Notes: generated by a model not told the origin, from the sequence alone. A stretch of 64,000 nucleotides of DNA from Plasmopara viticola (GCA_001695595.3 MBPM02000050.1:434001-498000), one strand, 5' to 3'; shown: positions 34,701-46,842, counted from the first letter of the stretch. Made by a program: numbers and translations.

Positions 34701-35939
34701 CATGTATGTAAGCTGAAGCGTTCGTTGTACGGTCTTAAGCAATCACCGCGCATGTGGAACCAAACCATCGACGACTTAATGATCAAGATGAGTTTCAGCA
34801 AGTGTGAGTAGCTGAAACTCATCTTGATCATAAAGTCGTCGATCATCACTGTGTCTACATCAAGCGCGTGGACGACGATATGGTTATTGTTGTGCTGTAC
34901 GTGGATGATTCATTGTAGCAAGCAGCAACAACTCGCTCCTTGTCTCCACCAAGCGTGCGCTAAGCGACCGATTTGAGATGACAGACCTCGGCGAGCTTAA
35001 GTACTTTCTCGGTATGGAAATCGGTCAAGACCAAGTATCCGGTCGAGTCACGATGCGACAAACCAAGTTTCTCAAGTCAATTCTGAGCAAGTTTGGCATG
35101 CAAGATAGCAAGCCGGTCAAGACGCCTCAAGAAGCAGGGCTCAAGCTGACAAAGAACATGTGTGAAGGCGGCTGCAAGCATGAAGTTACGATGAAGAATG
35201 TGCCTTATCGAAGTTGTGTTGGTGGCATAATGTATCTTATGGTTGCGACGCGACCGGACCTTGCTGCGGCTGTGGGAGTTCTAAGCCAGTTTGCTGCTGA
35301 TCCGTGTCCGACGCATTGGCAAGCACTCAAGCGGGTTCTGCGATACTTAAAGGCAACGGAAACGCATGGACTCCAATTTTCAAGTTGCGGTCCGACTAAG
35401 TTACTTGGGTATTCGGATGCAGACTGGGCTGGAGACATCGAATCTCGCCGAAGTACAAGCGGCTATGCGTTTACACTTAATAATGGATGCATCAGCTGGC
35501 GAAGTAAGAAGCAACGAAGTGTGGCGCTTTCCTCAACAGAGGCGGAGTACATGGCTTTATCAGAAGCCACTCAAGAAGCGGTTTGGTATTTCTGTGCGAG
35601 CTTGGTGAGATGACTTCCAATGAGTCTGTCAAGATATTTGAGGACAATCAAGGTTCTATTGCGTTGGCCAAGAATCCAGAATTTCACAAGCGCACAAAAC
35701 ATATCGACATTCGCTACCACTTTGTGCGAGAAAAGGTTGAGGACGGCCAAGTCAACCTTGAGTACATCCCTACGCAGGACATGCTGGCCGACATAATGAC
35801 AAAGCCAATTCCATCCGCGCAGTTCGATGTTCTGCGTTCAAAACTTGGGATACAAGGCGTCGCCGTTGCCGATTCGAGTGGGAGTGTTGTCGAAGATGCT
35901 GGTGATGATACGCCTCGACCAGCGACTACATATCGGTAA
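31785..35939 (+). pseudogene. K Gag-Pol polyprotein broken by a fold-back insertion
   Basis: The first 1008 codons are open: Gag (second ATG 31842 in CACCATGG context), knuckle CHNCGKQGHWIADC, protease LVDSGATRHM (Gln to Arg), integrase YLWHLRLGH, CDGC, IHSDVCGP, RSDNGGEYAS and NGVAERINR, linker, and RT to KMSFSKCE. A 33-bp inverted copy then introduces TAG 34809. A 1-bp deletion near 34909 destroys the YVDDL frame, a deletion near 35587 breaks RNase H (TEAEY intact), and the rest runs through EDNQGSI to LADIMTKP. The frame ends at TAA 35937 inside the 3' LTR. Interruption by P follows. Confidence 0.92.
34767..34843. repeat. Fold-back inverted repeat inside K RT
   Basis: Arms 34767-34799 and 34811-34843 are 33 nt each, with one mismatch, around an 11-nt spacer (AAGTGTGAGTA). 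The right arm is an inverted copy of the RT codons for IDDLMIKMSFS and is absent at the same place in other elements. It adds a TAG stop. Confidence 0.95.
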
Positions 35940-36120
35940 GTATTGGTATCTGCAATCAGTTGATGACTGACTGAGGGAGCGGGTTCAAGATGGGCAAATG
36001 ATCGGTTTCGGGATGGGAAGATGATTGCGCCCGGATGGTGAGTTGTTCTGATTGGCTTAGATAAATCATTGGCTTAGAGGTGGCATGTAGTTGTGAACTA
36101 AGGACCTTTTTAAATATATT
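35885..36120 (+). repeat. Partial 3' LTR of K
   Basis: First 236 bp of a K-type LTR after the purine tract GAGTGGGAG. It stops in the TATA-like stretch (TTTTTAAATATATT), exactly where the inverted element P begins. Confidence 0.92.
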
Positions 36121-36403
36121 TGTTGAAAAAAAAGGTCACTTGAGCGGAAGATGGCAAAATGCAAAGTGAATATATTTAAAAGGTCTTTAGTTCGCAACTA
36201 CATGCTACCTCTAAGCCAATGATTTATCTAAGCCAATCAGAGAGACTTACAATCCTGACGCAATCATCTTCCCATCCTGAAACCGATCTTTTGCCCATCT
36301 TGAACCCGCTCATTCAGTCACTCATCAATTGATTGCAGATACCCGTACTTACCGATATATAGCCGCTGGTCGAGGCGTTTCTGCGCCAGCATCTTTGACA
36401 ACA
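36121..36403 (-). repeat. 3' LTR of inverted element P (283 bp)
   Basis: Reverse complement of a C-type LTR. On the + strand it begins TGTTGAAAAAAAAGG and ends TTTGACAACA. It differs from the C LTR (36524-36806) at roughly seven positions. Together they form inverted arms about 120 bp apart. Confidence 0.92.
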
Positions 36404-36523
36404 CTCCCACTCGACTCGACAGCTTCAATACCTTGAATCCCAAGTCGACATCGAAGTAAACTGTATTGCGCGGCACCAATAGGCTTGGTCATGATGTCAG
36501 CCAGCATGTCTTGAGTTGGAGAG
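36404..36523 (-). pseudogene. P RNase H C-terminal end
   Basis: On the minus strand it reads SPTQDMLADIMTKPIGAAQY to ESSGS, then continues into the LTR (VVKDAGAETPRPAAIYR). It is the last 40 or so codons of a group-1 polyprotein. The rest is separated by the insertion of C at 36524 (GAGAG before its LTR). No break is seen in this short piece. Confidence 0.88.
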
Positions 36524-36806
36524 TGTTGTCGAAGATGCTGGCGCAGAAACGCCTCCACCAGCGGCTATATATCGGCAAGTACGGGTATCTGCAATCAATT
36601 GATGACTGACTGAATGAGCGGGTTCAAGATGGGCAAAAGATCGGTTTCAGGATGGGAAGATGATTGCGTCAGGATTGTAAGTCTCTCTGATTGGCTTAGA
36701 TAAATCATTGGCTTAGAGGTAGCATGTAGTTGCGAACTAAGGACCTTTTAAATATATTCACTTTGCATTTTGCCATCTTCCGTTCGAGTGACCTTTTTTT
36801 TCAACA
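36524..36806 (+). repeat. 5' LTR of C (283 bp)
   Basis: TGTTGTCGAAGATGCTGGCG...TTTTTCAACA, followed by GGTTATGAGCCC. Core TATTCACTTTGCATTTTGCC at about 36760. Inserted into P. Confidence 0.92.
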
Positions 36807-36810
36807 GGTT

Positions 36811-37982
36811 ATGAGCCCAAGCCCCGCAGACTCTGCCTTCTTCGCCCCCACCCCTGACACCGCCTTAGCTGCCACTATGGACGCCACGCCGAGCCGCATC
36901 AACAAGTTCGACGGGACGAACTTCCATACGTGGAAGTTCAAAATGCGAATGGTGTTGGAGGAGCGCGACCTCTGGGAAGTTGCGAGCGGGGAGATAAAGC
37001 TTGAGCAGCTGAGTAACCCGATGGACCAGTCGACCTTTAAGCGTAAGGCTCGAAAGGCGCTGGCGATAATCTGTCTTGCGATGGAGGACTCGCAGCTGCC
37101 GCTGGTTCGCTCGGCCAAGGATGCGTACGATGCGTGGTCAAGGTTGGAGGGACACTTCGAGAAGAGGAGCTTGGCGAATAAGCTCTTTCTTCGTCGCAGG
37201 TTCTTCACAACGATGATGGAGGATGGCGACGGTGTGCTCGAGCACATCAACAAGCTCAAGACACTAGCTGAGCAGCTAGACGCGGTGGGCGCTCCGGTGA
37301 GTGAGGACGACCTGGTAATCACGCTTCTTCGAAGTCTGAGTGATTCGTACCAGCTCCTCATCACAGCGCTGGAGTCGCGTTCCGACACGCTGACGTGGGA
37401 GCTTGTGACGTCGCGCCTGTTGCATGAAGAGATGAAACGTAAGGAGCAGAGCGGCGACGGAGCTGTGTCTGGTCAAGCGTTTATGTTACGAGACGACAAG
37501 CGCAAAGGACGATAGGTGAAGAAGACCGGGGCGTGCCACAATTGCGGCAAACAAGGGCATTGGATGGCAGAGTGCCCACTACGAGCGAGCAACGACTTTG
37601 AGAGACATCGTTCACAGCGTGCAAACTTTGCTAACGGGGACGACAGTGATGACTACTTGTTTTCGGTTGGCGATTGCGATAGCTCTGTCAAGTCGAGTGA
37701 TATTTGGCTGGTCGACTCAGGAGCGACGCAGCATATGTCAAACTCAAAAAGGTTCATGAGGAACTACGAGGTCTTCACTCCAGTGGACGTGCATCTAGCA
37801 GACAACGGTGTCGTGCAAGCAATCGGCAGTGGAGATGTCGTTATGTCCATGGAGACATCGAATGGACTGAGAAAGGGAGTGCTCACTAATGTGTGGCATA
37901 TTCCGAAGTTGTCTCGCAGTTTGTTCTCGGTTGGTCGGTTTACCAAAGACGTTGGTCCGGTAATGTTCGACAATGATGGATG
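36811..37982 (+). pseudogene. C Gag-protease, first half
   Basis: MSPSPADSAFFAPTPD start in the primer-binding site. Capsid-like Gag to KRKEQSGDGAVSG, then TAG 37513-37515 just before the knuckle (CHNCGKQGHWMAEC). Protease LVDSGATQHM and SLFSVGRFTKDVGP are intact. Coding is interrupted after FDNDG by tandem array A, whose target duplication GGATG is 37978-37982; C resumes at 51694. The N-terminal 210 codons are almost the same as those of A, whereas the knuckle region is of K type. Confidence 0.92.
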
Positions 37983-38262
37983 TGTTGTCGAAGATGCTGT
38001 AAAAGTAACGCCTCGACCAGCGACTTCATACCGGTAAGTACCGGTATCTGCAATCAGTTGATGACTGACTTAAAGAGCGGGTTCAAGATGGGCAAAAGAT
38101 CGGTTTCGGGATGGGAAGATGATTGCGCCCGGATGGTGAGTCATTCTGATTGGCTTAGATAAATCATTGGCTTAGATGTAGCATGTAGTTGTGAACTAAG
38201 GACCATTAAATATATTTACTTTGCATTTTGCCATCTTCAGCTCAAGTGACCTTTATTCAATA
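37983..38262 (+). repeat. Left LTR of array A (280 bp)
   Basis: TGTTGTCGAAGATGCTGTAA...TTTATTCAATA. The 3' terminus is TA instead of CA; the exact end is fixed by the following primer-binding site and, in the right LTR, by the target duplication. Confidence 0.93.
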
Positions 38263-38266
38263 GGTT

Positions 38267-41200
38267 ATGAGCCCAAGCCCCGCAGACTCTGCCTTCTTCG
38301 CCCCCGCCTCTGACACTGCCTTCGCCGCCACCATGGACGCCACACCGAGCCGAATCAACAAGTTCGACGGAACGAACTTCCATACGTGGAAGTTCAAGAT
38401 GCGAATGGTGTTGGAGGAGCGCGACCTCTGGGAAGTTGCGAGCGGGGAGATAAAGCTTGAGCAGCTGAGTAACCCGATGGACCAGTCGACCTTTAAGCGT
38501 AAGGCTCGAAAGGCGCTGGCGATAATCTGTCTTGCGATGGAGGACTCGCAGCTGCCTCTGGTTCGCTCGGCCAAGGATGCGTATGATGCATGGTCAAGAT
38601 TGGAAGGACACTTCGAGAAGAGGAGCCTGGCAAACAAGCTCTTCCTTCGTCGCAGGTTCTTCACGACGATGATGGAGGATGGCGACGGTGTGCTAGAGCA
38701 CATCAACAAGCTCAAGACGTTGGCCGAGCAGCTTGACGCGGTGGGCGCCCCGGTGAGTGAGGACGACCTGGTAATCACGCTTCTTGGAAGTCTGTGTGAT
38801 TCGTACCAGTTCCTCATCACGGCGCTGGAGTCGCGCTCGGACACGCTGACATGGGAGCTTGTGACGTCGCGTCTGTTACACGAAGAGATGAAACGCAAGG
38901 AACAAGGTGGCGGCGTCGATGGAGCCGCGCACGGCAAGGACAAGCGTTTGTGACGTCGGACAACGGACGGCGCAAGGGACGACAAGCGACTGCTAAGGCC
39001 AGCAGTGCGTGCCATTACTGTGGAGAACACGGGCATTGGATCGCCAAGTGCCCCGTGAGAATTCGTGAAAACGCAGATCGACAACGGCCAGCACAGCGTG
39101 CAAATATCGCGCAGAGCGAAGTCGACTCTGGTGATTTTCTCTTCTCGGTTGGTGGAAACTCAAGCACCACCAAGTTGAGTTGCGTATGGCTGGTTGACTC
39201 GGGTGCAACGCAGCACATGACTTTTTCAAGAAGTTCATGAGAAATTACAAGGAAATTCCTCCGGTGGATGTACATCTCGCAGACGACGGTGTTGTTCAAG
39301 CGATCGGGACTGGCGACATTATAATGTCTCTGAAGACGGCCCACGGAAACAAGAAGGGCATGCTTCGTGGAGTATGGCATATTCCAAAGCTATCGCGCAA
39401 TCTTTTCTCTGTTGGACGATTTACAAAAGATGTTGGACCAGTCACGTTCGAAGCCGATGGCTGTTTTGCGCAGGCAAAGGGAATGCAGTGGAAGCTTGGA
39501 GCCCGCGAGGGCAAAGGGCTGTTTAAACTGTGTATGACGCCAGTCAGCACCAACGAAGCCAATGTGACAAGCTCGTCGGGATGTCATGGGGACACCACTT
39601 CGTACCTCTGGCACCTTCGACTTGGGCACATTGGACATAGTGGTCTGGAAACTATCGTCAAGAAAAACTATGGTGTTGGCATTGACCTCGCTTCCGTGAA
39701 ACAGTGGGAGCTGTGTGATGGTTGTGCACTTGGCAAACAAACGCGAGTGAGTTTTATGCCAAAGTCGCCTTATCATGCAAAGAAACTGTTGGAAGTAATT
39801 CACAGTGATGTGTGTGGACCTATGCAGTCGACGACTTTTAGCGGCAAGCGGTATTTTGTCACTTTCACCGACGAGTACTCGCACTTTACAACGGTATTTT
39901 TGCTGCGAAACAAGTCTGAAGTTGCCACCAAATTTGCCGAGTTTGTTGCGTTTGCCGAAACTCAGACTGGCAAAGTTGTCAAAGTACTTCGCTGCGATAT
40001 TGGAGGTGAGAACACATCGGGTGACATGGCCAAGTTCTGCAAGCGACGTGGTATCGAGCAGAAGTTTACGCCTCCTTATACACCACAGCTTAATGGAGTG
40101 GCTGAACGCATGAACCGGACTTTGGTGGAATGTGCAAGATGCATGATCGAGCACGCTGGACTTCCAAAGGCTTATTGGGGAGAGGCTGTTATGACCTCCG
40201 CTTTCCTTCGCAATCGTTGCCCGACGCGAGGTATTGCTATGGATAAATCGCCATACCAAGTTTGGACTAAAAGAAGACCTGTGCTGACGAATTTGAAGGT
40301 TTTCGGATGCCATGCTTTTGTCTCGATTCCGAAGGAAAAGCGCAGCAAGTTTGACGCTCGGTCAGTACGCTGTCGATTTCTTGGCTACTCGGAACATGAG
40401 AAAGCGTATCGATTTGAAGAAATAGAAAGTGGTCGTGTGCTGGTGAGTCGTGACGCAAAGTTTATGGAAGATACTTTTGACAGTGGGAGGAGCAACCGTC
40501 GCTACAATGAAGTTGTTGTTCAGGATGATGATGAAGCGACCGATCAGGAATCCTCACAGCATGACCAGATGGAATACGAAGCCGAGGAATCTGCGCAGGA
40601 AGAAGAGGTTGAGCCTGGCAGTAAGCGTCACCAACGGACCCAATCGCTCGAAAAAGCAACTGAAGTGCCAAGGTCTAAACGACAAAGTCGATATCAATCA
40701 CTTGAAGAAATGTCAGCCACAGCGCAAGACTTTGAGGCTGCGTACGTTGTGGATTCAGTGGGAGAGTTGCCGACCACCTTTAAGTCGGCGATGGAATCCG
40801 ACGACGCAGCTAAATGGAAGAAGGCATGCGATTCGGAAATGGACTCGCTACAAAAGAACAAGACATGGACGCTCGTACCACTACCAAAAGGACGCAAGGC
40901 AATCGGCAATCGATGGGTGTTTCGTGTCAAGGAGAATCAAGCCGGCGAAGTCGAGCGATTCAAAGCGCGTTTGGTGGCCAAAGGGTTCTCTCAAAAATTC
41001 GGCATTGATTATGAAGAAACGTTTGCACCTGTGGCCAAGTTTACGTCGATTCGGATTTTACTCAGTCTGGCTGCCAAGTACGGACTCGCACTTCATCAGA
41101 TGGATGTCAAAACAGCGTTTCTCAACGGCCAGCTTGACGAAGATATCTACATGACGCAGCCTGACGGCTTTACAGACAAGGCCAACCCAGACTACGTGTG

Positions 41201-42406
41201 CAAGTTACAGCGGTCACTGTACGGGCTGAAGCAATCGCCTCGCATGTGGAACAAAACCATTGACGACTTCATGTTGGGCCTGGACTTCAAGAAGTGTGAA
41301 TCTGATCACTGCGTGTATGTGAAGCGGGACGGCCATGACATGATGTTCGTAGCACTTTACGTCGACGATCTAATTTTGGCCTGCAATGCTAGCAAGATGC
41401 TCCAGGAAACCAAGCACGCACTCAGCAAACGATTCGAGATGACGGATTTGGGGCAACTTCACTTCTTTCTTGGAATTGAGATCGAGCAAAATTTGAAGAT
41501 CGGGACTCTGACGATGCGGCAAACCAAGTTCGCGTGCGAAATTTTAACCAAGTTCAATATGGAAAAGAGCAAGCCCGTCAGAACTCCGCAAGATCCAGGA
41601 CTCAAACTTACCAAGTCAATGTGCGAAGGAGGATGCAAACACGGTGAAACCATGACCGGTGTGCCATATCGAAATGCTATTGGTTGCCTGATGTATCTTA
41701 TGGTCGGTACGCGTCCGGATCTCGCTGCGGCAGTGGGGGTACTCAGCCAATTTGCAGCAGACCCATGTCCGACACACTGGCAAGCGTTAAAAAGAGTCTT
41801 CAGGTATATCCAAGGTACAAGGACGCACGGTATTGAATTTCAAGCAGCGAATTATTACAATTGCAAGGATTTTCGGATGCGGACTGGGCCGGAGATACAA
41901 TGTCGCGAAGGAGTACAAGCGGCTACGCCTTTATGATGAGCGGTGGATGTGTCAGCTGGAAGAGCAAGAAACAGCGTACGGTGGCACTGTCGTCTACGGA
42001 AGCTGAATACATGGCATTGTCTGAGGCTACACAAGAGGCAATATGGCTCAAGGCGTTTATGTGTGAGCTGGGAGAGATGTCCCCGGATACAGCGGTCAAG
42101 ATTTATGAAGATAATCAAGGCTCGATTGCACTAGCGAAGAACCCGGAAGCTCATACACGAACCAAGCACATCGACATTCGATACCATTTTGTACGTGAAA
42201 AGGTTGAAGATGGTCAAGTGATTCTCGAGTACATCTCTACTCTCGACATGCTTGCCGACATAATGACCAAGCCGATTCCTGCGATGCAGTTTTGTGTACT
42301 CCGAAGCAAGCTTGGTATACAGAAGGCGAAGGCTGACGAGTCGAGTGGGAGTGTTGTCGAAGATGCTGTAAAAGTAACGCCTCGACCAGCGACTTCATAC
42401 CGGTAA
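38267..42406 (+). pseudogene. A1 Gag-Pol polyprotein, three frameshifts
   Basis: Gag from ATG 38267; a second in-frame ATG at 38333 sits in GCCGCCACCATGG, a full Kozak-type context. A missing base near 38931 ends the Gag frame at TGA 38951-38953, just before the knuckle (CHYCGEHGHWIAKC). The Pol frame continues with protease LVDSGATQHM; a 1-bp deletion at about 39230 breaks it. From 39237 one frame of 899 codons carries integrase (YLWHLRLGH, CDGC, NGVAERMNR), linker and RT (LYVDDLILA). A third 1-bp deletion near 41858 disrupts RNase H (TEAEY, EDNQGSI intact). The frame ends in the LTR at TAA 42404. Confidence 0.92.
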
Positions 42407-42653
42407 GTACCGGTATCTGCAATCAGTTGATGACTGACTTAAAGAGCGGGTTCAAGATGGGCAAAAGATCGGTTTCGGGATGGGAAGATGATTGCGCCCG
42501 GATGGGAAGATGATCGCGCCCAGATGGTGAGTCATTCTGATTGGCTTAGATAAATCATTGGCTTAGATGTAGCATGTAGTTGTGAACTAAGGACCATTAA
42601 ATATATTTACTTTGCATTTTGCCATCTTCAGCTCAAGTGACCTTTATTCAATA
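42352..42653 (+). repeat. Shared middle LTR of array A (302 bp)
   Basis: 3' LTR of A1 and 5' LTR of A2. It equals the outer LTRs except for one extra copy of the GGGAAGATGATTGCGCCC unit near 42480-42530 (second copy slightly changed). Confidence 0.93.
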
Positions 42654-42657
42654 GGTT

Positions 42658-45600
42658 ATGAGCCCAAGCCCCGCAGACTCTGCCTTCTTCGCCCCCGCCT
42701 CTGACACCGCCTTCGCCGCCACCATGGACGCCACACCGAGCCGAATCAACAAGTTCGACGGAACGAACTTCCATACGTGGAAGTTCAAGATGCGAATGGT
42801 GTTGGAGGAGCGCGACCTCTGGGAAGTTGCGAGCGGGGAGATAAAGCTTGAGCAGCTGAGTAACCCGATGGACCAGTCGACCTTTAAGCGTAAGGCTCGA
42901 AAGGCGCTGGCGATAATCTGTCTTGCGATGGAGGACTCGCAGCTGCCTCTGGTTCGCTCGGCCAAGGATGCGTATGATGCATGGTCAAGATTGGAAGGAC
43001 ACTTCGAGAAGAGGAGCCTGGCAAACAAGCTCTTCCTTCGTCGCAGGTTCTTCACGACGATGATGGAGGATGGCGACGGTGTGCTAGAGCACATCAACAA
43101 GCTCAAGACGTTGGCCGAGCAGCTTGACGCGGTGGGCGCCCCGGTGAGTGAGGACGACCTGGTAATCACGCTTCTTGGAAGTCTGTGTGATTCGTACCAG
43201 TTCCTCATCACGGCGCTGGAGTCGCGCTCGGACACGCTGACATGGGAGCTTGTGACGTCGCGTCTGTTACACGAAGAGATGAAACGCAAGGAACAAGGTG
43301 GCGGCGTCGATGGAGCCGCGCACGGCAAGGACAAGCGTTTGTGACGTCGGACAACGGACGGCGCAAGGGACGACAAGCGACTGCTAAGGCCAGCAGTGCG
43401 TGCCATTACTGTGGAGAACACGGGCATTGGATCGCCAAGTGCCCCGTGAGAATTCGTGAAAACGCAGATCGACAACGGCCAGCACAGCGTGCAAATATCG
43501 CGCAGAGCGAAGTCGACTCTGGTGATTTTCTCTTCTCGGTTGGTGGAAACTCAAGCACCACCAAGTTGAGTTGCGTATGGCTGGTTGACTCGGGTGCAAC
43601 GCAGCACATGACTTTTTCAAGAAAGTTCATGAGAAATTACAAGGAAATTCCTCCGGTGGATGTACATCTCGCAGACGACGGTGTTGTTCAAGCGATCGGG
43701 ACTGGCGACATTATAATGTCTCTGAAGACGGCCCACGGAAACAAGAAGGGCATGCTTCGTGGAGTATGGCATATTCCAAAGCTATCGCGCAATCTTTTCT
43801 CTGTTGGACGATTTACAAAAGATGTTGGACCAGTCACGTTCGAAGCCGATGGCTGTTTTGCGCAGGCAAAGGGAATGCAGTGGAAGCTTGGAGCCCGCGA
43901 GGGCAAAGGGCTGTTTAAACTGTGTATGACGCCAGTCAGCACCAACGAAGCCAATGTGACAAGCTCGTCGGGATGTCATGGGGACACCACTTCGTACCTC
44001 TGGCACCTTCGACTTGGGCACATTGGACATAGTGGTCTGGAAACTATCGTCAAGAAAAACTATGGTGTTGGCATTGACCTCGCTTCCGTGAAACAGTGGG
44101 AGCTGTGTGATGGTTGTGCACTTGGCAAACAAACGCGAGTGAGTTTTATGCCAAAGTCGCCTTATCATGCAAAGAAACTGTTGGAAGTAATTCACAGTGA
44201 TGTGTGTGGACCTATGCAGTCGACGACTTTTAGCGGCAAGCGGTATTTTGTCACTTTCACCGACGAGTACTCGCACTTTACAACGGTATTTTTGCTGCGA
44301 AACAAGTCTGAAGTTGCCACCAAATTTGCCGAGTTTGTTGCGTTTGCCGAAACTCAGACTGGCAAAGTTGTCAAAGTACTTCGCTGCGATATTGGAGGTG
44401 AGTACACATCGGGTGACATGGCCAAGTTCTGCAAGCGACGTGGTATCGAGCAGAAGTTTACGCCTCCTTATACACCACAGCTTAATGGAGTGGCTGAACG
44501 CATGAACCGGACTTTGGTGGAATGTGCAAGATGCATGATCGAGCACGCTGGACTTCCAAAGGCTTATTGGGGAGAGGCTGTTATGACCTCCGCTTTCCTT
44601 CGCAATCGTTGCCCGACGCGAGGTATTGCTATGGATAAATTGCCATACCAAGTTTGGACTAAAAGAAGACCTGTGCTGACGAATTTGAAGGTTTTCGGAT
44701 GCCATGCTTTTGTCTCGATTCCGAAGGAAAAGCGCAGCAAGTTTGACGCTCGGTCAGTACGCTGTCGATTTCTTGGCTACTCGGAACATGAGAAAGCGTA
44801 TCGATTTGAAGAAATAGAAAGTGGTCGTGTGCTGGTGAGTCGTGACGCAAAGTTTATGGAAGATACTTTTGACAGTGGGAGGAGCAACCGTCGCTACAAT
44901 GAAGTTGTTGTTCAGGATGATGATGAAGCGACCGATCAGGAATCCTCACAGCATGACCAGATGGAATACGAAGCCGAGGAATCTGCGCAGGAAGAAGAGG
45001 TTGAGCCTGGCAGTAAGCGTCACCAACGGACCCAATCGCTCGAAAAAGCAACTGAAGTGCCAAGGTCTAAACGACAAAGTCGATATCAATCACTTGAAGA
45101 AATGTCAGCCACAGCGCAAGACTTTGAGGCTGCGTACGTTGTGGATTCAGTGGGAGAGTTGCCGACCACCTTTAAGTCGGCGATGGAATCCGACGACGCA
45201 GCTAAATGGAAGAAGGCATGCGATTCGGAAATGGACTCGCTACAGAAGAACAAGACATGGACGCTCGTACCACTACCAAAAGGACGCAAGGCAATCGGCA
45301 ATCGATGGGTGTTTCGTGTCAAGGAGAATCAAGCCGGCGAAGTCGAGCGATTCAAAGCGCGTTTGGTGGCCAAAGGGTTCTCTCAAAAATTTGGCATTGA
45401 TTATGAAGAAACGTTTGCACCTGTGGCCAAGTTTACGTCGATTCGGATTTTACTCAGTCTGGCTGCCAAGTACGGACTCGCACTTCATCAGATGGATGTC
45501 AAAACAGCGTTTCTCAACGGCCAGCTTGACGAAGATATCTACATGACGCAGCCTGACGGCTTTACAGACAAGGCCAACCCAGACTACGTGTGCAAGTTAC

Positions 45601-46559
45601 AGCGGTCACTGTACGGGCTGAAGCAATCGCCTCGCATGTGGAACAAAACCATTGACGACTTCATGTTGGGCCTGGACTTCAAGAAGTGTGAATCTGATCA
45701 CTGCGTGTATGTGAAGCGGGACGGCCATGACATGATGTTCGTAGCACTTTACGTCGACGATCTAATTTTGGCCTGCAATGCTAGCAAGATGCTCCAGGAA
45801 ACCAAGCACGCACTCAGCAAACGATTCGAGATGACGGATTTGGGGCAACTTCACTTCTTTCTTGGAATTGAGATCGAGCAAAATTTGAAGATCGGGACTC
45901 TGACGATGCGGCAAACCAAGTTCGCGTGCGAAATTTTAACCAAGTTCAATATGGAAAAGAGCAAGCCCGTCAGAACTCCGCAAGATCCAGGACTCAAACT
46001 TACCAAGTCAATGTGCGAAGGAGGATGCAAACACGGTGAAACCATGACCGGTGTGCCATATCGAAATGCTATTGGTTGCCTGATGTATCTTATGGTCGGT
46101 ACGCGTCCGGATCTCGCTGCGGCAGTGGGGGTACTCAGCCAATTTGCAGCAGACCCATGTCCGACACACTGGCAAGCGTTAAAAAGAGTCTTCAGGTATA
46201 TCCAAGGTACAAGGACGCACGGTATTGAATTTCAAGCAGCGAATTATTACAAATTGCAAGGATTTTCGGATGCGGACTGGGCCGGAGATACAATGTCGCG
46301 AAGGAGTACAAGCGGCTACGCCTTTATGATGAGCGGTGGATGTGTCAGCTGGAAGAGCAAGAAACAGCGTACGGTGGCACTGTCGTCTACGGAAGCTGAA
46401 TACATGGCATTGTCTGAGGCTACACAAGAGGCAATATGGCTCAAGGCGTTTATGTGTGAGCTGGGAGAGATGTCCCCGGATACAGCGGTCAAGATTTATG
46501 AAGATAATCAAGGCTCGATTGCACTAGCGAAGAACCCGGAAGCTCATACACGAACCAAG
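42658..46559 (+). pseudogene. A2 Gag-Pol polyprotein, one frameshift, split by B
   Basis: Gag 42658-43344 ends at the same missing base as A1. The Pol frame then runs uninterrupted from the knuckle (CHYCGEHGHWIAKC) through protease, integrase with RCDIGGEYTS (Asn to Ile next to the catalytic Asp) and NGVAERMNR, linker, RT (WVFRVKENQ, FAPVAKF, MDVKTAFLNG, LYVDDLILA) and RNase H SDADWAGD, TEAEY and EDNQGSI. It stops at HTRTK, where B inserted (CCAAG 46555-46559). The RNase H end is at 51224. No classical -1 slippery heptamer is visible at the frameshift, so I read it as an inherited mutation. Confidence 0.93.
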
Positions 46560-46838
46560 TGTTGTCGAAGATGCTGGCGCAGAAACGCCTCGACCAGCGG
46601 CTATATATCGGTAAGTACGGGTATCTGCAATCAATTGATGACTGACTGAATGAGCGGGTTCAAGATGGGCAAAAGATCAGTTTCGGGATGGGAAGATGAT
46701 TGCGCCCGGATGGTGAGTCGTTCTGATTGGCTTAGATAAATCATTGGCTTAGAGGTAGCATGTAGTTGTGAACTAAGGACCTTTTAAATATATTCACTTT
46801 GCATTTTGCCATCTACAGCACAAGTGCTTCTTACAACA
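46560..46838 (+). repeat. 5' LTR of B (279 bp)
   Basis: TGTTGTCGAAGATGCTGGCG...TTCTTACAACA, canonical TG...CA ends. Followed by GGTTATGAGCCC at 46839. Confidence 0.95.
46794..46810 (+). promoter_or_regulatory. Initiator plus flanking element in B 5' LTR
   Basis: TCACTTT (46794-46800) fits the oomycete initiator YCAYTYY, and CATTTTGCC (46802-46810) fits the oomycete flanking-promoter motif CAWTTTNYY. A TATA-like TTTTAAATATATT precedes it. A start here gives a leader of about 45 nt, with the gag ATG 46843 as first AUG. Confidence 0.65.
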
Positions 46839-46842
46839 GGTT

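Noticed and set aside
36121..36806. Inverted repeat as a MITE or DNA transposon
   Set aside because: Both arms are group-1 LTRs with attached RNase H code. The arrangement follows from insertion of C into the inverted element P.
38900..38953. Programmed -1 frameshift between Gag and Pol in array A (two overlapping frames, shared by A1 and A2)
   Set aside because: All related elements (M2, H, B, J, K) have Gag and Pol in one frame. No slippery heptamer is visible, and one base is simply missing relative to M2. The sharing is explained by the tandem duplication.
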